From: an uncultured Eudoraea sp.
GTDB lineage: Bacteria > Bacteroidota > Bacteroidia > Flavobacteriales > Flavobacteriaceae
Assembly: GCF_947490415.1 (NCBI RefSeq)
Contig: NZ_CANLGX010000001.1
Coordinates: 1-64,000, forward strand
Direction: 5' to 3'
DNA length: 64,000 nt
Below are positions 1-10,103 of the stretch, one piece after another. How positions within the stretch are numbered: the stretch's first letter is position 1; each line of letters opens with the position of its first letter. The notes under the pieces are model-generated. The model worked only from the letters and a program-made list of their open reading frames with translations, did not search any database and had not been told where the DNA came from. Both the position numbers and the translations under genes were made by a program.

Positions 1-225
1 ATAAACTATGAAAATTGTATCCTAACCCTTGTGTTTATTCTTATCTCAAAATAATTCAAATTCTTCTACCTATCTCTCCTAAAAAAAATAAGCAGAAAAA
101 CGCTGTCTGTCAATATGTCAATGAACTTTTTTATCAGTAGATCCTATTCACTCTTTAAAAACTTAACCGGTACTACTGCTCAGCTAAGCGGGTGCAAATA
201 TAGAGCACTTTTTTTGCTTGCACAA
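1..225 (-). promoter_or_regulatory. Probable rRNA operon promoter and leader (gene off left edge)
   Basis: On the minus strand a promoter is visible: TTG (225-223), 20 bases, then TATATTTG (202-195). About 75 bases downstream is GTTCATTGACATATTG (126-111), which resembles the NusB/boxA-like antitermination motif found in Bacteroidota rRNA leaders. No open frame of note follows to position 1. The inference is a 16S-23S-5S operon reading leftward and starting just outside the window. The 16S 5' end itself is not visible, so the assignment rests on motif and architecture only. The rest of the first 430 bases (226-430) is AT-rich and I see no gene in it. Confidence 0.55.
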
Positions 226-430
226 CCCTAAATCAAAAAAAATTATCTTCTAAAAATAATTAATTTATAACATACTGAAAATGAAGCTCTCACCATTAAA
301 AATCATTGATAAAATACCCGGATTTTTTAACAAATAATCAATTAGGCACAAAAGAATATCCTGATAATACAGCAGACAAAAGTCAGACCTAGAATCTAAA
401 CCTGTATTTATTTGCAGTTTTAATATATCA

Positions 431-2410
431 TTAGTAGAAGAAATTCCATACTAACCCAAACCGTATTACAAAATCACGATATGGGTAATCTGGGGCCGCA
501 TAAAAAGTATTCCCTGAAAATGAAGAATTAAAATGTTCCGCTTTAAGATATATCCTTGCAGTTCTGACTTTTGCATTTATAAAAAAGTCTAATAACGGAA
601 ATGCTCCAAGTTCCTCCCGGTTCTGGGTATAAAATTCTGCCAGTAAAGGATTATAAGCGTCCATATTATAACTGCTAAAATACTTAAAGGTTATTCCCGT
701 TTGTAAGAACATTGCCTTCTTGAAAACATGCTTGGTAAAATAAAGCGTATTTCTTGTGACAAATGTGGGTAGGTTTAATACTTCATTATCCTGTGTGACA
801 TTCTGATACATAAAGGTATTGCTCAATGCCCAGTCTCCAAATCTAAATTCTTTGAAGTATTTGACTTTTAAATAATTTACGCTATTCGCTTCCTGAAATG
901 GTTTTATATAAGCATTCTCCAAATTGGCTTCAGCTTGTTCATCATTTGCAAGAGAAGTAAAATAAGTGTAATGGTCTGTTGTTGTATATTTTGCACTTAT
1001 ATTACCCCATACCTGTGATTCCAGATTAAATTGCAGACTGCTCAGACGTTCTTTTTCAAAGTTTTGAGTGTTGTACCAATTGTAGTTTTCATAATCAGAC
1101 TGATACAATAAGAAATTAAAATCCGGTAATCTGGATGAAGAATGTAAACTGGCACTAATTTTATTCTTTTCATTTATTTGGAAACTGGCTGCAGCATCAA
1201 TAATATTACCTGTTAACTCTCCCGAGATATTGTAAGCAATCCCGCCATGTAACATAAAACCCCCTATCTGCTTTTTGTATTTTGCACCTATGGCTATCTC
1301 CTCCCCTTTCAGCCTATTTGGTATAAAACCCTCATTAGTGGTAATTGTGCTATTGAAAAAATAATTGTAGTTATACAAATTAACAGATGCTTTTAAAACA
1401 CCCAGGGTTCTGTTAGAAAACTCTGCATTAATCTCATTATACATGGTCTTTAAGTTCGCCCTGTCACCAATAGGACTTACCAGTGCATCTCCAAAAAATT
1501 CGTTTTCAGCATCCTGTTGAAATTTGTAACTCTTGGATTCATAGGTAAAAGTGTGTCCAAAACCCAGGTAATTAGATTTGGATCTAGCAGAATCAGTTTC
1601 ATTTTTAAGCAATCTATATTGGTGCTCGAGAAAATATCTTTTCCCGATTAAGATATTCTCGGCATCGGTAAAAAAAACATCTATTCTGGACCGGTCTTTA
1701 AAATCAGGGTCTTTAGATTCAAATTGTAATTCTTTATTAGAAATTCCACCGTTTTCTTCTCCCTCAATTTCCTGAGATGTCCAGTGTGCTCTTAATCTGT
1801 AACGCCCATTCTTTGTTACATAATTGGCGGTAGATTTAAAATTTCCAGATTTGACCTGACTCCATTGGTACTTTCCTAAAGACCTGAATCCTTTATATCC
1901 TATTGACAAGTTAAATCGTCTTGAGGTGTTAAAGGTCAGCATTGCATCCAACAGCTGACCCTGTTCAAAAGTGGTCTTAAAAAAAAGGTCTGTCAATGGA
2001 GTGGCCACATTATAATAGGATATGTCCTCCACCTCATAATAATTAAAATGCCTTGCTTTAGAACCAATAGTTGGGTAAAGGGTATTGCGATCCAGATCGA
2101 GACCAAGGTGATTATAAGGCTGACCTACATTGGAAAAAGGCATTAATTCAAAATCATCCCTGCGCAAATAATTGTACTTATATTCCTTATGTATATTAAG
2201 AGTGGTATCTAAGTAAGTGGAGTCTCTTGAGTAAGAAATAATTTTGTAATCCTTGATGGTAATTTCCAGCGTGTCTGTCTTTTTGCTCTTTTTAATTTTT
2301 TTCATATTGAACCTGGCGGTATCATTCACTATGGAAGATGATAAGGAATCATTCTGGGAAAAAAGTGAATGGCTAATAAAAACCAAGAATAACAAAAGGA
2401 GATATCTCAT
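431..2410 (-). CDS. Putative porin, outer-membrane beta-barrel
   Basis: The 659-residue product has a signal peptide (about residues 1-19, ending LFSQ) and then a long stretch of alternating polar and aromatic residues typical of beta-strands. It ends in aromatic residues (WNFFY), the usual C-terminal signature of an outer-membrane barrel. It matches the flavobacterial 'putative porin' family in length and layout. Substrate is unknown. It is transcribed alone; a TAACTTTG -7 box lies upstream at 2542-2535. The ATG start gives a clean signal peptide. Confidence 0.7.
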   Translation of the reverse strand: MRYLLLLFLVFISHSLFSQNDSLSSSIVNDTARFNMKKIKKSKKTDTLEITIKDYKIISYSRDSTYLDTTLNIHKEYKYNYLRRDDFELMPFSNVGQPYNHLGLDLDRNTLYPTIGSKARHFNYYEVEDISYYNVATPLTDLFFKTTFEQGQLLDAMLTFNTSRRFNLSIGYKGFRSLGKYQWSQVKSGNFKSTANYVTKNGRYRLRAHWTSQEIEGEENGGISNKELQFESKDPDFKDRSRIDVFFTDAENILIGKRYFLEHQYRLLKNETDSARSKSNYLGFGHTFTYESKSYKFQQDAENEFFGDALVSPIGDRANLKTMYNEINAEFSNRTLGVLKASVNLYNYNYFFNSTITTNEGFIPNRLKGEEIAIGAKYKKQIGGFMLHGGIAYNISGELTGNIIDAAASFQINEKNKISASLHSSSRLPDFNFLLYQSDYENYNWYNTQNFEKERLSSLQFNLESQVWGNISAKYTTTDHYTYFTSLANDEQAEANLENAYIKPFQEANSVNYLKVKYFKEFRFGDWALSNTFMYQNVTQDNEVLNLPTFVTRNTLYFTKHVFKKAMFLQTGITFKYFSSYNMDAYNPLLAEFYTQNREELGAFPLLDFFINAKVRTARIYLKAEHFNSSFSGNTFYAAPDYPYRDFVIRFGLVWNFFY

Positions 2411-2534
2411 TGAAAAACTTTGGTTACAGTTTTTGAAATGCCGGATTCTTATACAAACGTTTAGAATAATAGAGTAACAACTAATAAATGGTTTATTCTG
2501 CTAAAGGCAAAAAATTATTATTTGATCTTGTCAG

Positions 2535-2542
2535 CAAAGTTA
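2535..2542 (-). promoter_or_regulatory. Candidate -7 box for the porin gene
   Basis: TAACTTTG on the minus strand fits the Bacteroidota TANNTTTG box, about 125 bases before the porin start. No clear TTG at -33 was found, so this is a weak call. The rest of 2411-2704 holds no gene that I can see; for the rightward gene, TTTG (2647-2650) and TAGTTTTT (2672-2679), 21 bases apart, are a possible promoter. Confidence 0.35.
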
Positions 2543-2704
2543 ATTTTTTTGTTCCTAACGAAATGTGAAAGTTTTAATGGACATAAAACGTTCAAAAAAT
2601 CAATAGTCCACGAATTATTGATGTAATAAAATACAAATTAGTGTAGTTTGGCAGAATAAATTGAATATTCCTAGTTTTTTCAGGATATTTACAAAAAAAA
2701 TTAC

Positions 2705-5700
2705 ATGTTAAGAAAATTAGTAGTTCTTCTTCTGCTAACGGGTGCCTATTCGTATGCTCAATTTAATGAAAGTGCACCATGGATGAAAGATTTGAAAAAA
2801 TCAAAGTCTTCTATAACAACTGCCAGGACCGCAAGTTCCCCGGCAGAGGCCTATACCATATACGAAATATCCGAAGCATTCCATAAGTATTGGGAAGGTA
2901 AAGACAGAAACGAAAAAGGAAGCGGTTTTAAACCCTATATGCGCTGGGAAAATTACTGGATGAATTTTGTGGATACTGATGGAAATTTACCTACCTCAGA
3001 ACAATTATGGAATGCATGGCAAAAAAAGCAGGCTAATACTATTGGTAAAGCTATCAATCCAGTCAGTAATTGGACATCCATAGGTCCTTCCACGCATGGA
3101 ACTCAGTCAGGAAGTCTCCCGGGACAGGGAAGGATAAATGCAATAGCTGTTGATCCCAACGATGCCAATGTTTGGTATGTGGGTGCTCCGGCCGGGGGCT
3201 TATGGAAATCGATAGACGCGGGCAGCAGCTGGATAAATCTATTTGATAATTTTTTACAAATAGGGGTTTCGGGAATAGCAATTGACCCCAACAACTCTAA
3301 TATAGTTTACATTTCCACCGGAGATGATGATGCCGCGGACTCATACAGTATTGGCGTTTTTAAATCTACAGATGGAGGCACAACCTGGCAAGAAACCGGG
3401 CTTAATGTATCTACTAATCCCAATATTAATCTTTTAACAAATGAAATCGTTATAGACCCGACGAATTCCAATATTATATGGGTTGGTTCAAATCGTGGGC
3501 TCTGGAAATCAACAGATGCCGGGGTAACGTTTAATGTGCAACGTGTCGGAAATATCACTGATTTTAAGCTTAAACCCGGCGACCCGGAAACAGTCTATGC
3601 CGTTTCAGCCTCCTCATTCTACAAAGCTACCGATGGTGAATCTTTTACAAGAGTTGCAAGTGTTGCAGATGTTTTACCTGATGATTCAGGCAGATTGGTG
3701 CTTGGGGTTAGCCCGGCCAATCCGGAAGTAGTGTACATCTTAAGCGCAAATACCCAAAGCAACAATTACAGATATCAGGGATTATTTAAATCGGAGGATA
3801 GCGGTGATTCCTTTACGGAAACTGCAAACACTACAGATATTCTGGAGTCGAATCAGGCGTGGTTTGATCTTGCCATTGAAGTATCTCCAACAAATGCGGA
3901 CGAAGTATATATAGGTTGTCTAAATATTTGGAAGAGTTCAGACGGCGGGGATAGTTTTGACCAGCTAAATCAATGGTTCAGAAATACTGCTGCGTATACC
4001 CATGCAGATATTCATACCTTGAAGTTCTTCAACAATAAATTGTATTGTGGTAGCGATGGGGGTATTTATGTTTCTGAAGACGGAGGTGTCACTTTTCAGG
4101 ATTACACAATCAATGGTATTGCGGTAGGACAATTTTATCGTATTTCCGTAGCAAAGGATGACTCCGGTAAAATGGTGGGAGGATTACAGGATAATTCAGG
4201 ATTTATAAGAAACAATGAAGTCTGGAATGTTTATACCGGTGGTGATGGAATGGATTACGAAGTAGATCCCACCAATAATAATATTGTTTATGGTTTTGTA
4301 CAATTTGGAGATCCCTTGTTTGTATCCACAAACTCCGGGCAGACAGTGGGAACAATTAATTCTCCTGCGGGTAATGGCAATTGGATAACCCCACTGGCAT
4401 TAAGTAGTGAAGGCGATGTGTATGCGGGTTATGATGCCGTTTACAAATTAAACGGAAACACCTGGGAAAGACTATCAGATGATCTCGGAAATACACCCAT
4501 TGACGATTTGGAGGTGGATCCTAACAACCCATTGGTTTTATATGCCGCTGAAGGAAACACCGTCTTTAGAAGTGATGACGGCGGTATAACTTTTACTGAG
4601 TTCAACGTATTTGATTCAGGTATCTCGGATATCGCAATCAACACAACGGATGGATCTGCTATCTATGTTACCACTTCCAACCGGGTTGGTTTTGCCCAAA
4701 ACCAACAACAGGATTTAAGAGGAGTGTTTAAGGTTCCGGTAGAAACAAATGGAGCAGCTGGGGCGGTTGTTGATTTAACTCTAAATTTACCCCAGGACCA
4801 GGCTTACTTTGCAATAGTTCATCAAGGTAGAAATGTAGACAACCCCATCTACGTTGCAACAAGCCTGGGTGTCTATAGATTAGATGATACGTTAACAGAA
4901 TGGGAAGACTACTTTACAGGATTGCCCAGTGTTGCAGTAAGTGATTTAGATATAAATCTGGTTGACGGCATCCTAACAGCTTCCACATATGGAAGGGGTG
5001 TATGGCAATCGCCTATTCCAATTAAAGTTCCAGATGATGATTTAGAGGTAATATCCCTTAGCCCTGCTTCCGGCTCAGTACTTTGTGGAGAATTTGCTCC
5101 GGAAATAGTAGTAAAAAATAAGGGTTTAAATGCAATTACCTCAATAGACGTTATTTATAGTCTTAATGATGGCGGAGATCAAACCTTTCAATGGACAGGG
5201 AATTTGATTGGTGATGCGCAAACCACAATAACTTTACCCATTCAAAATCTAAATTTTACGGGTCCTGTAAACTTAAATGCAGAAGCAAAGATAATAAATG
5301 ATGCTTTTGCGGATAACAATAAAATCAAAAGTACTTTTTATAGTAATGGATTTGGTTTAGGTGGATTGGTAAACACCTTTGAAACATTAGACGACGCTCT
5401 TTTGACATTTAACGACAGAACGGAGGACGTGCTTTGGGAACTAGGGGTTCCAACGGGCACAAAATTAGGTACAGCAGCCTCAGGGACGCAAGTATACGGT
5501 ACAAGCCTTGGCGGAAATCATCCAGACAATACAAAAGCATTTCTGGTTAGTAACTGCTACGAGCTTTCAAATATCGTAGCTCCTGTGCTTAAATTTAAAA
5601 TGGCCTTTGACCTTGAACTTAATTTTGATATTGTTTATGTTGAATATTCAACAGATTCAGGTGTTAATTGGAACGTATTAGGTAATATAAATAGTCAACC

Positions 5701-7012
5701 CAACTGGTACAATAGTGATAGAACCAATGATTCTTCAGGTATTGAGGACGATTGTCAGAATTGTCCGGGTGCACAATGGACCGGGGAAATACCCGATGGA
5801 CAAACAGGGGAACTACAGGAGTATGCCTACGACTTTATAGCTAATGCAGTCTTAGGTGAAACAGATTTGACGGGAGAAAGCAATGTTATTTTCCGTATCG
5901 TCTTCCAGTCCGATCCTGCAGTAACCAGGGAGGGAGTAATAATTGATGATTTTGTTGTAGATGGTTTCCAGGACGATGAAGATGATGACAACGATGGTAT
6001 TTTGGATGTAGATGATAACTGTCCGTTGATATCTAATTCCAATCAACTAGATACCGACGCTGACGGAGAGGGGGATGTCTGCGATACGGATGATGATAAC
6101 GATGGAGTTTTAGACATTAACGATAATTGTCCACTTATAGCCAACCCAAATCAAGAAGATGCGGACAACGACAATATTGGCGATGTCTGTGATGACGACA
6201 ATGATAATGATGGAGTGCCCAATACGATAGATACCTGTCCGAATACTCCACCAGGCGCTGTTGTTGATGTTACCGGATGTACTGTGTTTTCACTACCAAG
6301 TACAAATTTCAGGGTATTGTCTATTGGGGAGTCTTGTATTTCCAGTAACAACGGGAGTATAGAAATTACGGCAGAATCTGCTTTAAACTATTCGGCTACA
6401 CTTACAGGGACAGGAGTTGATACATCCATTAATTTTACGGACGCTACGGTTTTCGAAAATTTGGCCACTGGTAGTTATACCATGTGTATCACTGTTGAGG
6501 GACAGGCTGGCTACGAAAACTGCTTTGATGTAACAATATCGGAACCGGAAGCGCTTTCTGTTTCCTCAAAAATAAGTTCCTTTAATAATGAGGTGATTTT
6601 AAATTTCAGTGGCGGAAAAAACTATTTTATCACCCTTAACGGCAAAAGATATGAGACTTCTGAAAGTTCTATTACCCTCCCGCTTTCCGATGTTGAGAAC
6701 ACGCTCTCTGTTAAAACAGAGAAGGATTGCCAGGGAGTTTATGAAGAAACTATTGTTTTAACTTCTGAACTTTTCATTTATCCAAATCCTGTATCAAGCG
6801 GTGATCTAACCGTTTATATGGGCAATTCCAATAAAACAAAGCAGGTAGAATTAACCCTGTTTACTATTAACGGATTAAAAGTGTTCAGCAAACCGTTTAA
6901 CGTCATAGATAATGAAGTTAAGTTTAACGTAGATGTTCTTGCCAAAGGCATTTATTTACTTAATGTAAAAACAGAGCATACGTTGTTAAATTATAAAATT
7001 ATAAGAAAATGA
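2705..7012 (+). CDS. Large secreted T9SS protein: BNR/VPS10-like repeats, TSP3 repeats, sorting domain
   Basis: The 1435-residue product starts with a signal peptide (about 1-19, ending SYAQ). Residues about 120-780 hold many copies of a sialidase/VPS10-type repeat (GLWKS-DAG/GG-W/F patterns), which normally build a beta-propeller. Residues about 1090-1190 are thrombospondin type 3 calcium-binding repeats (DxDNDG, DNCPL). The last about 75 residues start with a YPNPV motif and form a type A T9SS C-terminal sorting domain, so the protein should cross the outer membrane and be anchored or released at the surface. A catalytic role is not shown; adhesion or polymer binding is equally possible. 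Its stop overlaps the next start (ATGA), so the two are co-transcribed. Confidence 0.8.
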   Translation: MLRKLVVLLLLTGAYSYAQFNESAPWMKDLKKSKSSITTARTASSPAEAYTIYEISEAFHKYWEGKDRNEKGSGFKPYMRWENYWMNFVDTDGNLPTSEQLWNAWQKKQANTIGKAINPVSNWTSIGPSTHGTQSGSLPGQGRINAIAVDPNDANVWYVGAPAGGLWKSIDAGSSWINLFDNFLQIGVSGIAIDPNNSNIVYISTGDDDAADSYSIGVFKSTDGGTTWQETGLNVSTNPNINLLTNEIVIDPTNSNIIWVGSNRGLWKSTDAGVTFNVQRVGNITDFKLKPGDPETVYAVSASSFYKATDGESFTRVASVADVLPDDSGRLVLGVSPANPEVVYILSANTQSNNYRYQGLFKSEDSGDSFTETANTTDILESNQAWFDLAIEVSPTNADEVYIGCLNIWKSSDGGDSFDQLNQWFRNTAAYTHADIHTLKFFNNKLYCGSDGGIYVSEDGGVTFQDYTINGIAVGQFYRISVAKDDSGKMVGGLQDNSGFIRNNEVWNVYTGGDGMDYEVDPTNNNIVYGFVQFGDPLFVSTNSGQTVGTINSPAGNGNWITPLALSSEGDVYAGYDAVYKLNGNTWERLSDDLGNTPIDDLEVDPNNPLVLYAAEGNTVFRSDDGGITFTEFNVFDSGISDIAINTTDGSAIYVTTSNRVGFAQNQQQDLRGVFKVPVETNGAAGAVVDLTLNLPQDQAYFAIVHQGRNVDNPIYVATSLGVYRLDDTLTEWEDYFTGLPSVAVSDLDINLVDGILTASTYGRGVWQSPIPIKVPDDDLEVISLSPASGSVLCGEFAPEIVVKNKGLNAITSIDVIYSLNDGGDQTFQWTGNLIGDAQTTITLPIQNLNFTGPVNLNAEAKIINDAFADNNKIKSTFYSNGFGLGGLVNTFETLDDALLTFNDRTEDVLWELGVPTGTKLGTAASGTQVYGTSLGGNHPDNTKAFLVSNCYELSNIVAPVLKFKMAFDLELNFDIVYVEYSTDSGVNWNVLGNINSQPNWYNSDRTNDSSGIEDDCQNCPGAQWTGEIPDGQTGELQEYAYDFIANAVLGETDLTGESNVIFRIVFQSDPAVTREGVIIDDFVVDGFQDDEDDDNDGILDVDDNCPLISNSNQLDTDADGEGDVCDTDDDNDGVLDINDNCPLIANPNQEDADNDNIGDVCDDDNDNDGVPNTIDTCPNTPPGAVVDVTGCTVFSLPSTNFRVLSIGESCISSNNGSIEITAESALNYSATLTGTGVDTSINFTDATVFENLATGSYTMCITVEGQAGYENCFDVTISEPEALSVSSKISSFNNEVILNFSGGKNYFITLNGKRYETSESSITLPLSDVENTLSVKTEKDCQGVYEETIVLTSELFIYPNPVSSGDLTVYMGNSNKTKQVELTLFTINGLKVFSKPFNVIDNEVKFNVDVLAKGIYLLNVKTEHTLLNYKIIRK

Positions 7013-7725
7013 AAATAACATCTAAAGTTTATTCAGTACTAACGCTGTTATTGCTTATGGCCTGTGGTGGAAGTGATTCCAGTACTGATGATACGCCTCC
7101 CCCCCCAGCAGTTGCTGCACCATCAGCGGCCACATTGGTTTTTCCGGCTGATAATACCGAATGTAATGAAGGTGTGATTTCCAGTACCGATGAAACGAAA
7201 AGTGCTGTGACTTTTCAGTGGAACGCTTCGGAAAATACAGATACCTATGAGGTTAACCTTAGAAATATAAATACCAACACCTCCACGAAATCAAATTCGA
7301 CCACTAACGATGCCACCATAACAATTGATAGGGGAACCCCGTACGAGTGGTTCGTAGTATCTAAAGCAAACGGCACCAACGAAACCGCTTCAAGTACAAA
7401 AGCAAAGTTTTACAATCAAGGACCGGGAATTGAAAACTATGCTCCCTTTCCTGCAGAAGCGATCAATCCGGCAAGAGGAGCAACTATTGCTTCTGCTACC
7501 TCCGTGAATTTACAATGGGCTGCCAGCGATATTGACGATGATATAGTAGGATATACCGTTTTCTTTGGAACGGACACAAACCCAACAACAGAATTAGGAA
7601 CTACAGAAGAAAGCAATTTAGATGCCCCTATAACCTCAGGAGCCATCTATTACTGGTCTGTAATTACTACAGATAGTCAAAATAATACCTCTACTTCTGA
7701 AATTTTTCAATTTGCGGTAGAATAG
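7009..7725 (+). CDS. Lipoprotein with fibronectin type III-like domains
   Basis: The 238-residue product has a lipoprotein signal (LLLMACGG, Cys at about 20) followed by a Ser/Thr/Pro-rich linker. Two beta-sandwich segments follow (about 38-130 and 145-236). Each has the W-x-A-S and Y-x-W pattern seen in FN3-like domains of Bacteroidota surface proteins (FQWNASENTDTYEV; LQWAASDIDDD). It overlaps the 3' end of the T9SS protein gene by four bases. An accessory surface role next to that protein is inferred, not shown. Confidence 0.65.
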   Translation: MKITSKVYSVLTLLLLMACGGSDSSTDDTPPPPAVAAPSAATLVFPADNTECNEGVISSTDETKSAVTFQWNASENTDTYEVNLRNINTNTSTKSNSTTNDATITIDRGTPYEWFVVSKANGTNETASSTKAKFYNQGPGIENYAPFPAEAINPARGATIASATSVNLQWAASDIDDDIVGYTVFFGTDTNPTTELGTTEESNLDAPITSGAIYYWSVITTDSQNNTSTSEIFQFAVE

Positions 7726-8063
7726 TTCCTCGTTGTAAGTTGTAATACTTAAAACAAGAATTTTAAAACCCTGTTGAATTAGCCGGTTTGTGATTTCGCC
7801 TATCCCCTGTTAAGATAAGACATATGATAGCTGAGCTCTTCAAATCTATAGCGTCTTTTTAATTACTCCCTCGAGATATAAAAAGCGTATTCATCAAATT
7901 CCATATTCCAATTACAGCGATTATTCTCATAACTGGATTATGCCCTACTACAGCACGATTTGTCCCGAGAGGTGGCAGTATAAGCAGAATCAGAAGACTA
8001 ATATCCGGAGAATACTATGCACATCTTAAAGGTTTTAGATGTAAACAGGAGTAATTAACAGAT
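7726..8063. other. Intergenic stretch without a recognisable gene
   Basis: About 340 bases between the FN3-like lipoprotein gene and the terminator of the convergent operon. Short frames exist, for example one of about 40 codons ending near 8053, but none has a credible start, ribosome site or familiar sequence. It could be a decayed gene; nothing firm supports that. Confidence 0.4.
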
Positions 8064-8098
8064 ATAAAAAAGGGTCGCAATTTACATTGCAACCCTTT
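8064..8098 (-). terminator. Rho-independent terminator of the SusCD operon
   Basis: On the minus strand AAAGGGTTGCAA and TTGCGACCCTTT pair (one mismatch) around a six-base loop and are followed by a T run. It sits about 30 bases after the stop of the last gene of the leftward operon. Confidence 0.8.
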
Positions 8099-8127
8099 CG
8101 TTTTAATAATTTGGTGTCTAAGAACCC

Positions 8128-8649
8128 TTAGTCAATATCTAAGATATTCACAGTTATAGATTTTAAGAAATCTGTACCTCCCCGACCTACTTCTAAAGCT
8201 CCTTCAGCATTAGACGCACTGTCCAAAGTTACAATTAATGTCTTATCACCATCGGCTGTATCATCTGGTAAAAGTTCCACAACGATATCATCGTTAATAG
8301 GTCTCCCGTCAACAGCAGGGCTATCAGGTAAAGCAATGTCCAAAGTACCACCGGCACTGGTTGCCCCGTCTACGATAAAATCTGTTCCAAAGACAGCTGT
8401 ACCACTGAAAGAGTAATTTACAGTGACCGTGGATAGCGTTCCAGTAGGCACTTCAACATTTAACTCTAAGGTGCCTTCATCTTCCGTAACTTCTAAAGGA
8501 CTCGGATTCACATTTGTACCAGGTGAATCAAAAGCCACGTATGCCGGCAATTCTTCAACCGAAAGTCCTCGGTCGTTAAGATCATATTCTTCCGTACATC
8601 CAGTTAAAATGAGTACCAACGCGGATGCTATATATACTATTTTTTTCAT
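8128..8649 (-). CDS. Small lipoprotein with Calx-beta-like domain, third gene of SusCD operon
   Basis: The frame opens at 8676, but the ATG at 8649 gives a standard lipoprotein signal (MKKIVYIAS...LTGC) and avoids overlap with the SusD gene, so I use it (173 residues). The mature part has one beta-sandwich: TVNYSFSGTAVFGTDF and a late ADGDKTLIVTLDSASNAEG are the hallmarks of a Calx-beta-type domain. It lies 16 bases after the SusD stop and closes the operon. In such loci the third lipoprotein is often a surface glycan- or ligand-binding protein; here that is inference. Confidence 0.65.
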   Translation of the reverse strand: MKKIVYIASALVLILTGCTEEYDLNDRGLSVEELPAYVAFDSPGTNVNPSPLEVTEDEGTLELNVEVPTGTLSTVTVNYSFSGTAVFGTDFIVDGATSAGGTLDIALPDSPAVDGRPINDDIVVELLPDDTADGDKTLIVTLDSASNAEGALEVGRGGTDFLKSITVNILDID

Positions 8650-8665
8650 CTTTTTTACGTTTTTA

Positions 8666-10084
8666 TTAGTTTTCAAACCACATTGGTGTTTCGGTAGGCA
8701 AATTAGCTGGCGTATTTGGATTACTGGTTACTTCATCAGGAGGATAGTTAAATCTCCTCAAAGTCGTTCCAATTGTAGACGCTGGTGGTGCATCAAGCAC
8801 AGGGATCTTATTTCTTCTTACATGAGTCCAAGCCATAACTGGCATCAAGAAAGCAGATAGATATTGTTCATTATAAACATCCTCAATCGTAGGAGCGCTC
8901 AAACTGCTTACATAACCTGAGATGTCAGCTTCCGTAAGCGTAGCCAATACCCCGGGAATATCTTGTCCCCACCATCTAAGTGAATTTTCAACACCTGCCC
9001 TGTAATTGGCATCTGCAGATCCTGCAGCAGCAAAACCTTCGAGCGCTAATTCCGCTTTATAAAGATCAATTTCTGAAGGCAGCATTAACATATCAGGCAG
9101 ATCAAATCTAATGATATTGTTACTCAATACAGAAGTTGAATTATCCGGAAAGAAAGCGAGCTCAGGAGCTGGCAAGTCGTTTCTTGCCACCCAAAGGTCG
9201 TATCTTGGATCTCCGGAATCTCTTAATAGTTCGTCAATTGGTGGGCCAGGGCCAAATACATTCTGGCTTTCATTATCAGGACCAAAGAATGCAGTAATAA
9301 TAGTCTGCATTCCATTCTGCTCACCTGGTGCTCCAGAATAGAAAAGATATGCCGCTTCGTCATTGGAGGCCATTAATGGTTGTGCTAATGTTGCATTAAT
9401 TTGGGCATCCACATTAGCTCCCCCATTACGCAACAGCATTAAAGCCCGCAATTTCAACGAATTTGCCAAAACTCTCCATTTATCCATATCACCGCCATAG
9501 AACTGATCACTGCTCGCGTTTATAGCAAACTCTCCATCGAGTTGTCTGCTATCGATAAGAGCGATAGCCTCATCATATAAAGAAACCACACCGTTAAGTA
9601 CTGACTGCTGATCATCAAAATTTGGCGAAGGAAAATCCTGGCCATTTAATGCCTCAGAATAAGGAACATCTTCCCAAATACTGGTCAGCTCGAAATAAAT
9701 ATGAGCGCTGAGAATAGTGGCTATTGCATTAACATTATTCTGGGTAGGACCAGCTTCCGCAGCATCAGCAATCACCAGAGAAAGGTTACCCAATACCTGA
9801 TTATACATCATGCCCCATGTATTTCCAGTAAGGAAAATACTGGTGCTACCATTTTTAGGACTATTGAATGTGTTTGATATATATTGTGATACATCACATA
9901 TTCTGGTTCCTAATTCTGTAACCTTTCTTGAAGAATACTGCACAAAAACAAAAGGAAGTACAGCATTCGGATCAGCACTTGTAGCTGCCAAAGGATCGGT
10001 ATTTATATCTAGTTTATCATCACAGGATGAAAAGGTACCCGATATAAACACAAAACAAAGTAAAATTAATTTTAGTCTTTTCAT
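8666..10084 (-). CDS. SusD/RagB-family nutrient-binding outer-membrane lipoprotein
   Basis: The 472-residue product has a lipoprotein signal (ISGTFSSC, Cys at about 20) and the SusD-like start DDKLDINTDP. The TPR-like helical region and a C-terminal part with WTHVRRNKIP follow. It fits the SusD-like subfamily with an LNINTDP-type start. It caps the TonB-dependent channel encoded 19 bases upstream and captures ligand at the cell surface. The substrate cannot be read from the sequence, and no glycoside hydrolase is next to it, so peptide or other oligomers are as likely as glycans. Confidence 0.85.
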   Translation of the reverse strand: MKRLKLILLCFVFISGTFSSCDDKLDINTDPLAATSADPNAVLPFVFVQYSSRKVTELGTRICDVSQYISNTFNSPKNGSTSIFLTGNTWGMMYNQVLGNLSLVIADAAEAGPTQNNVNAIATILSAHIYFELTSIWEDVPYSEALNGQDFPSPNFDDQQSVLNGVVSLYDEAIALIDSRQLDGEFAINASSDQFYGGDMDKWRVLANSLKLRALMLLRNGGANVDAQINATLAQPLMASNDEAAYLFYSGAPGEQNGMQTIITAFFGPDNESQNVFGPGPPIDELLRDSGDPRYDLWVARNDLPAPELAFFPDNSTSVLSNNIIRFDLPDMLMLPSEIDLYKAELALEGFAAAGSADANYRAGVENSLRWWGQDIPGVLATLTEADISGYVSSLSAPTIEDVYNEQYLSAFLMPVMAWTHVRRNKIPVLDAPPASTIGTTLRRFNYPPDEVTSNPNTPANLPTETPMWFEN

Positions 10085-10103
10085 GTCTTATAATTTTTTT
10101 TTA

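Noticed and set aside
7726-8063. Possible gene remnant between the FN3 lipoprotein and the SusCD operon
   Set aside because: Short frames without start signals or recognisable motifs; nothing to distinguish it from spacer.
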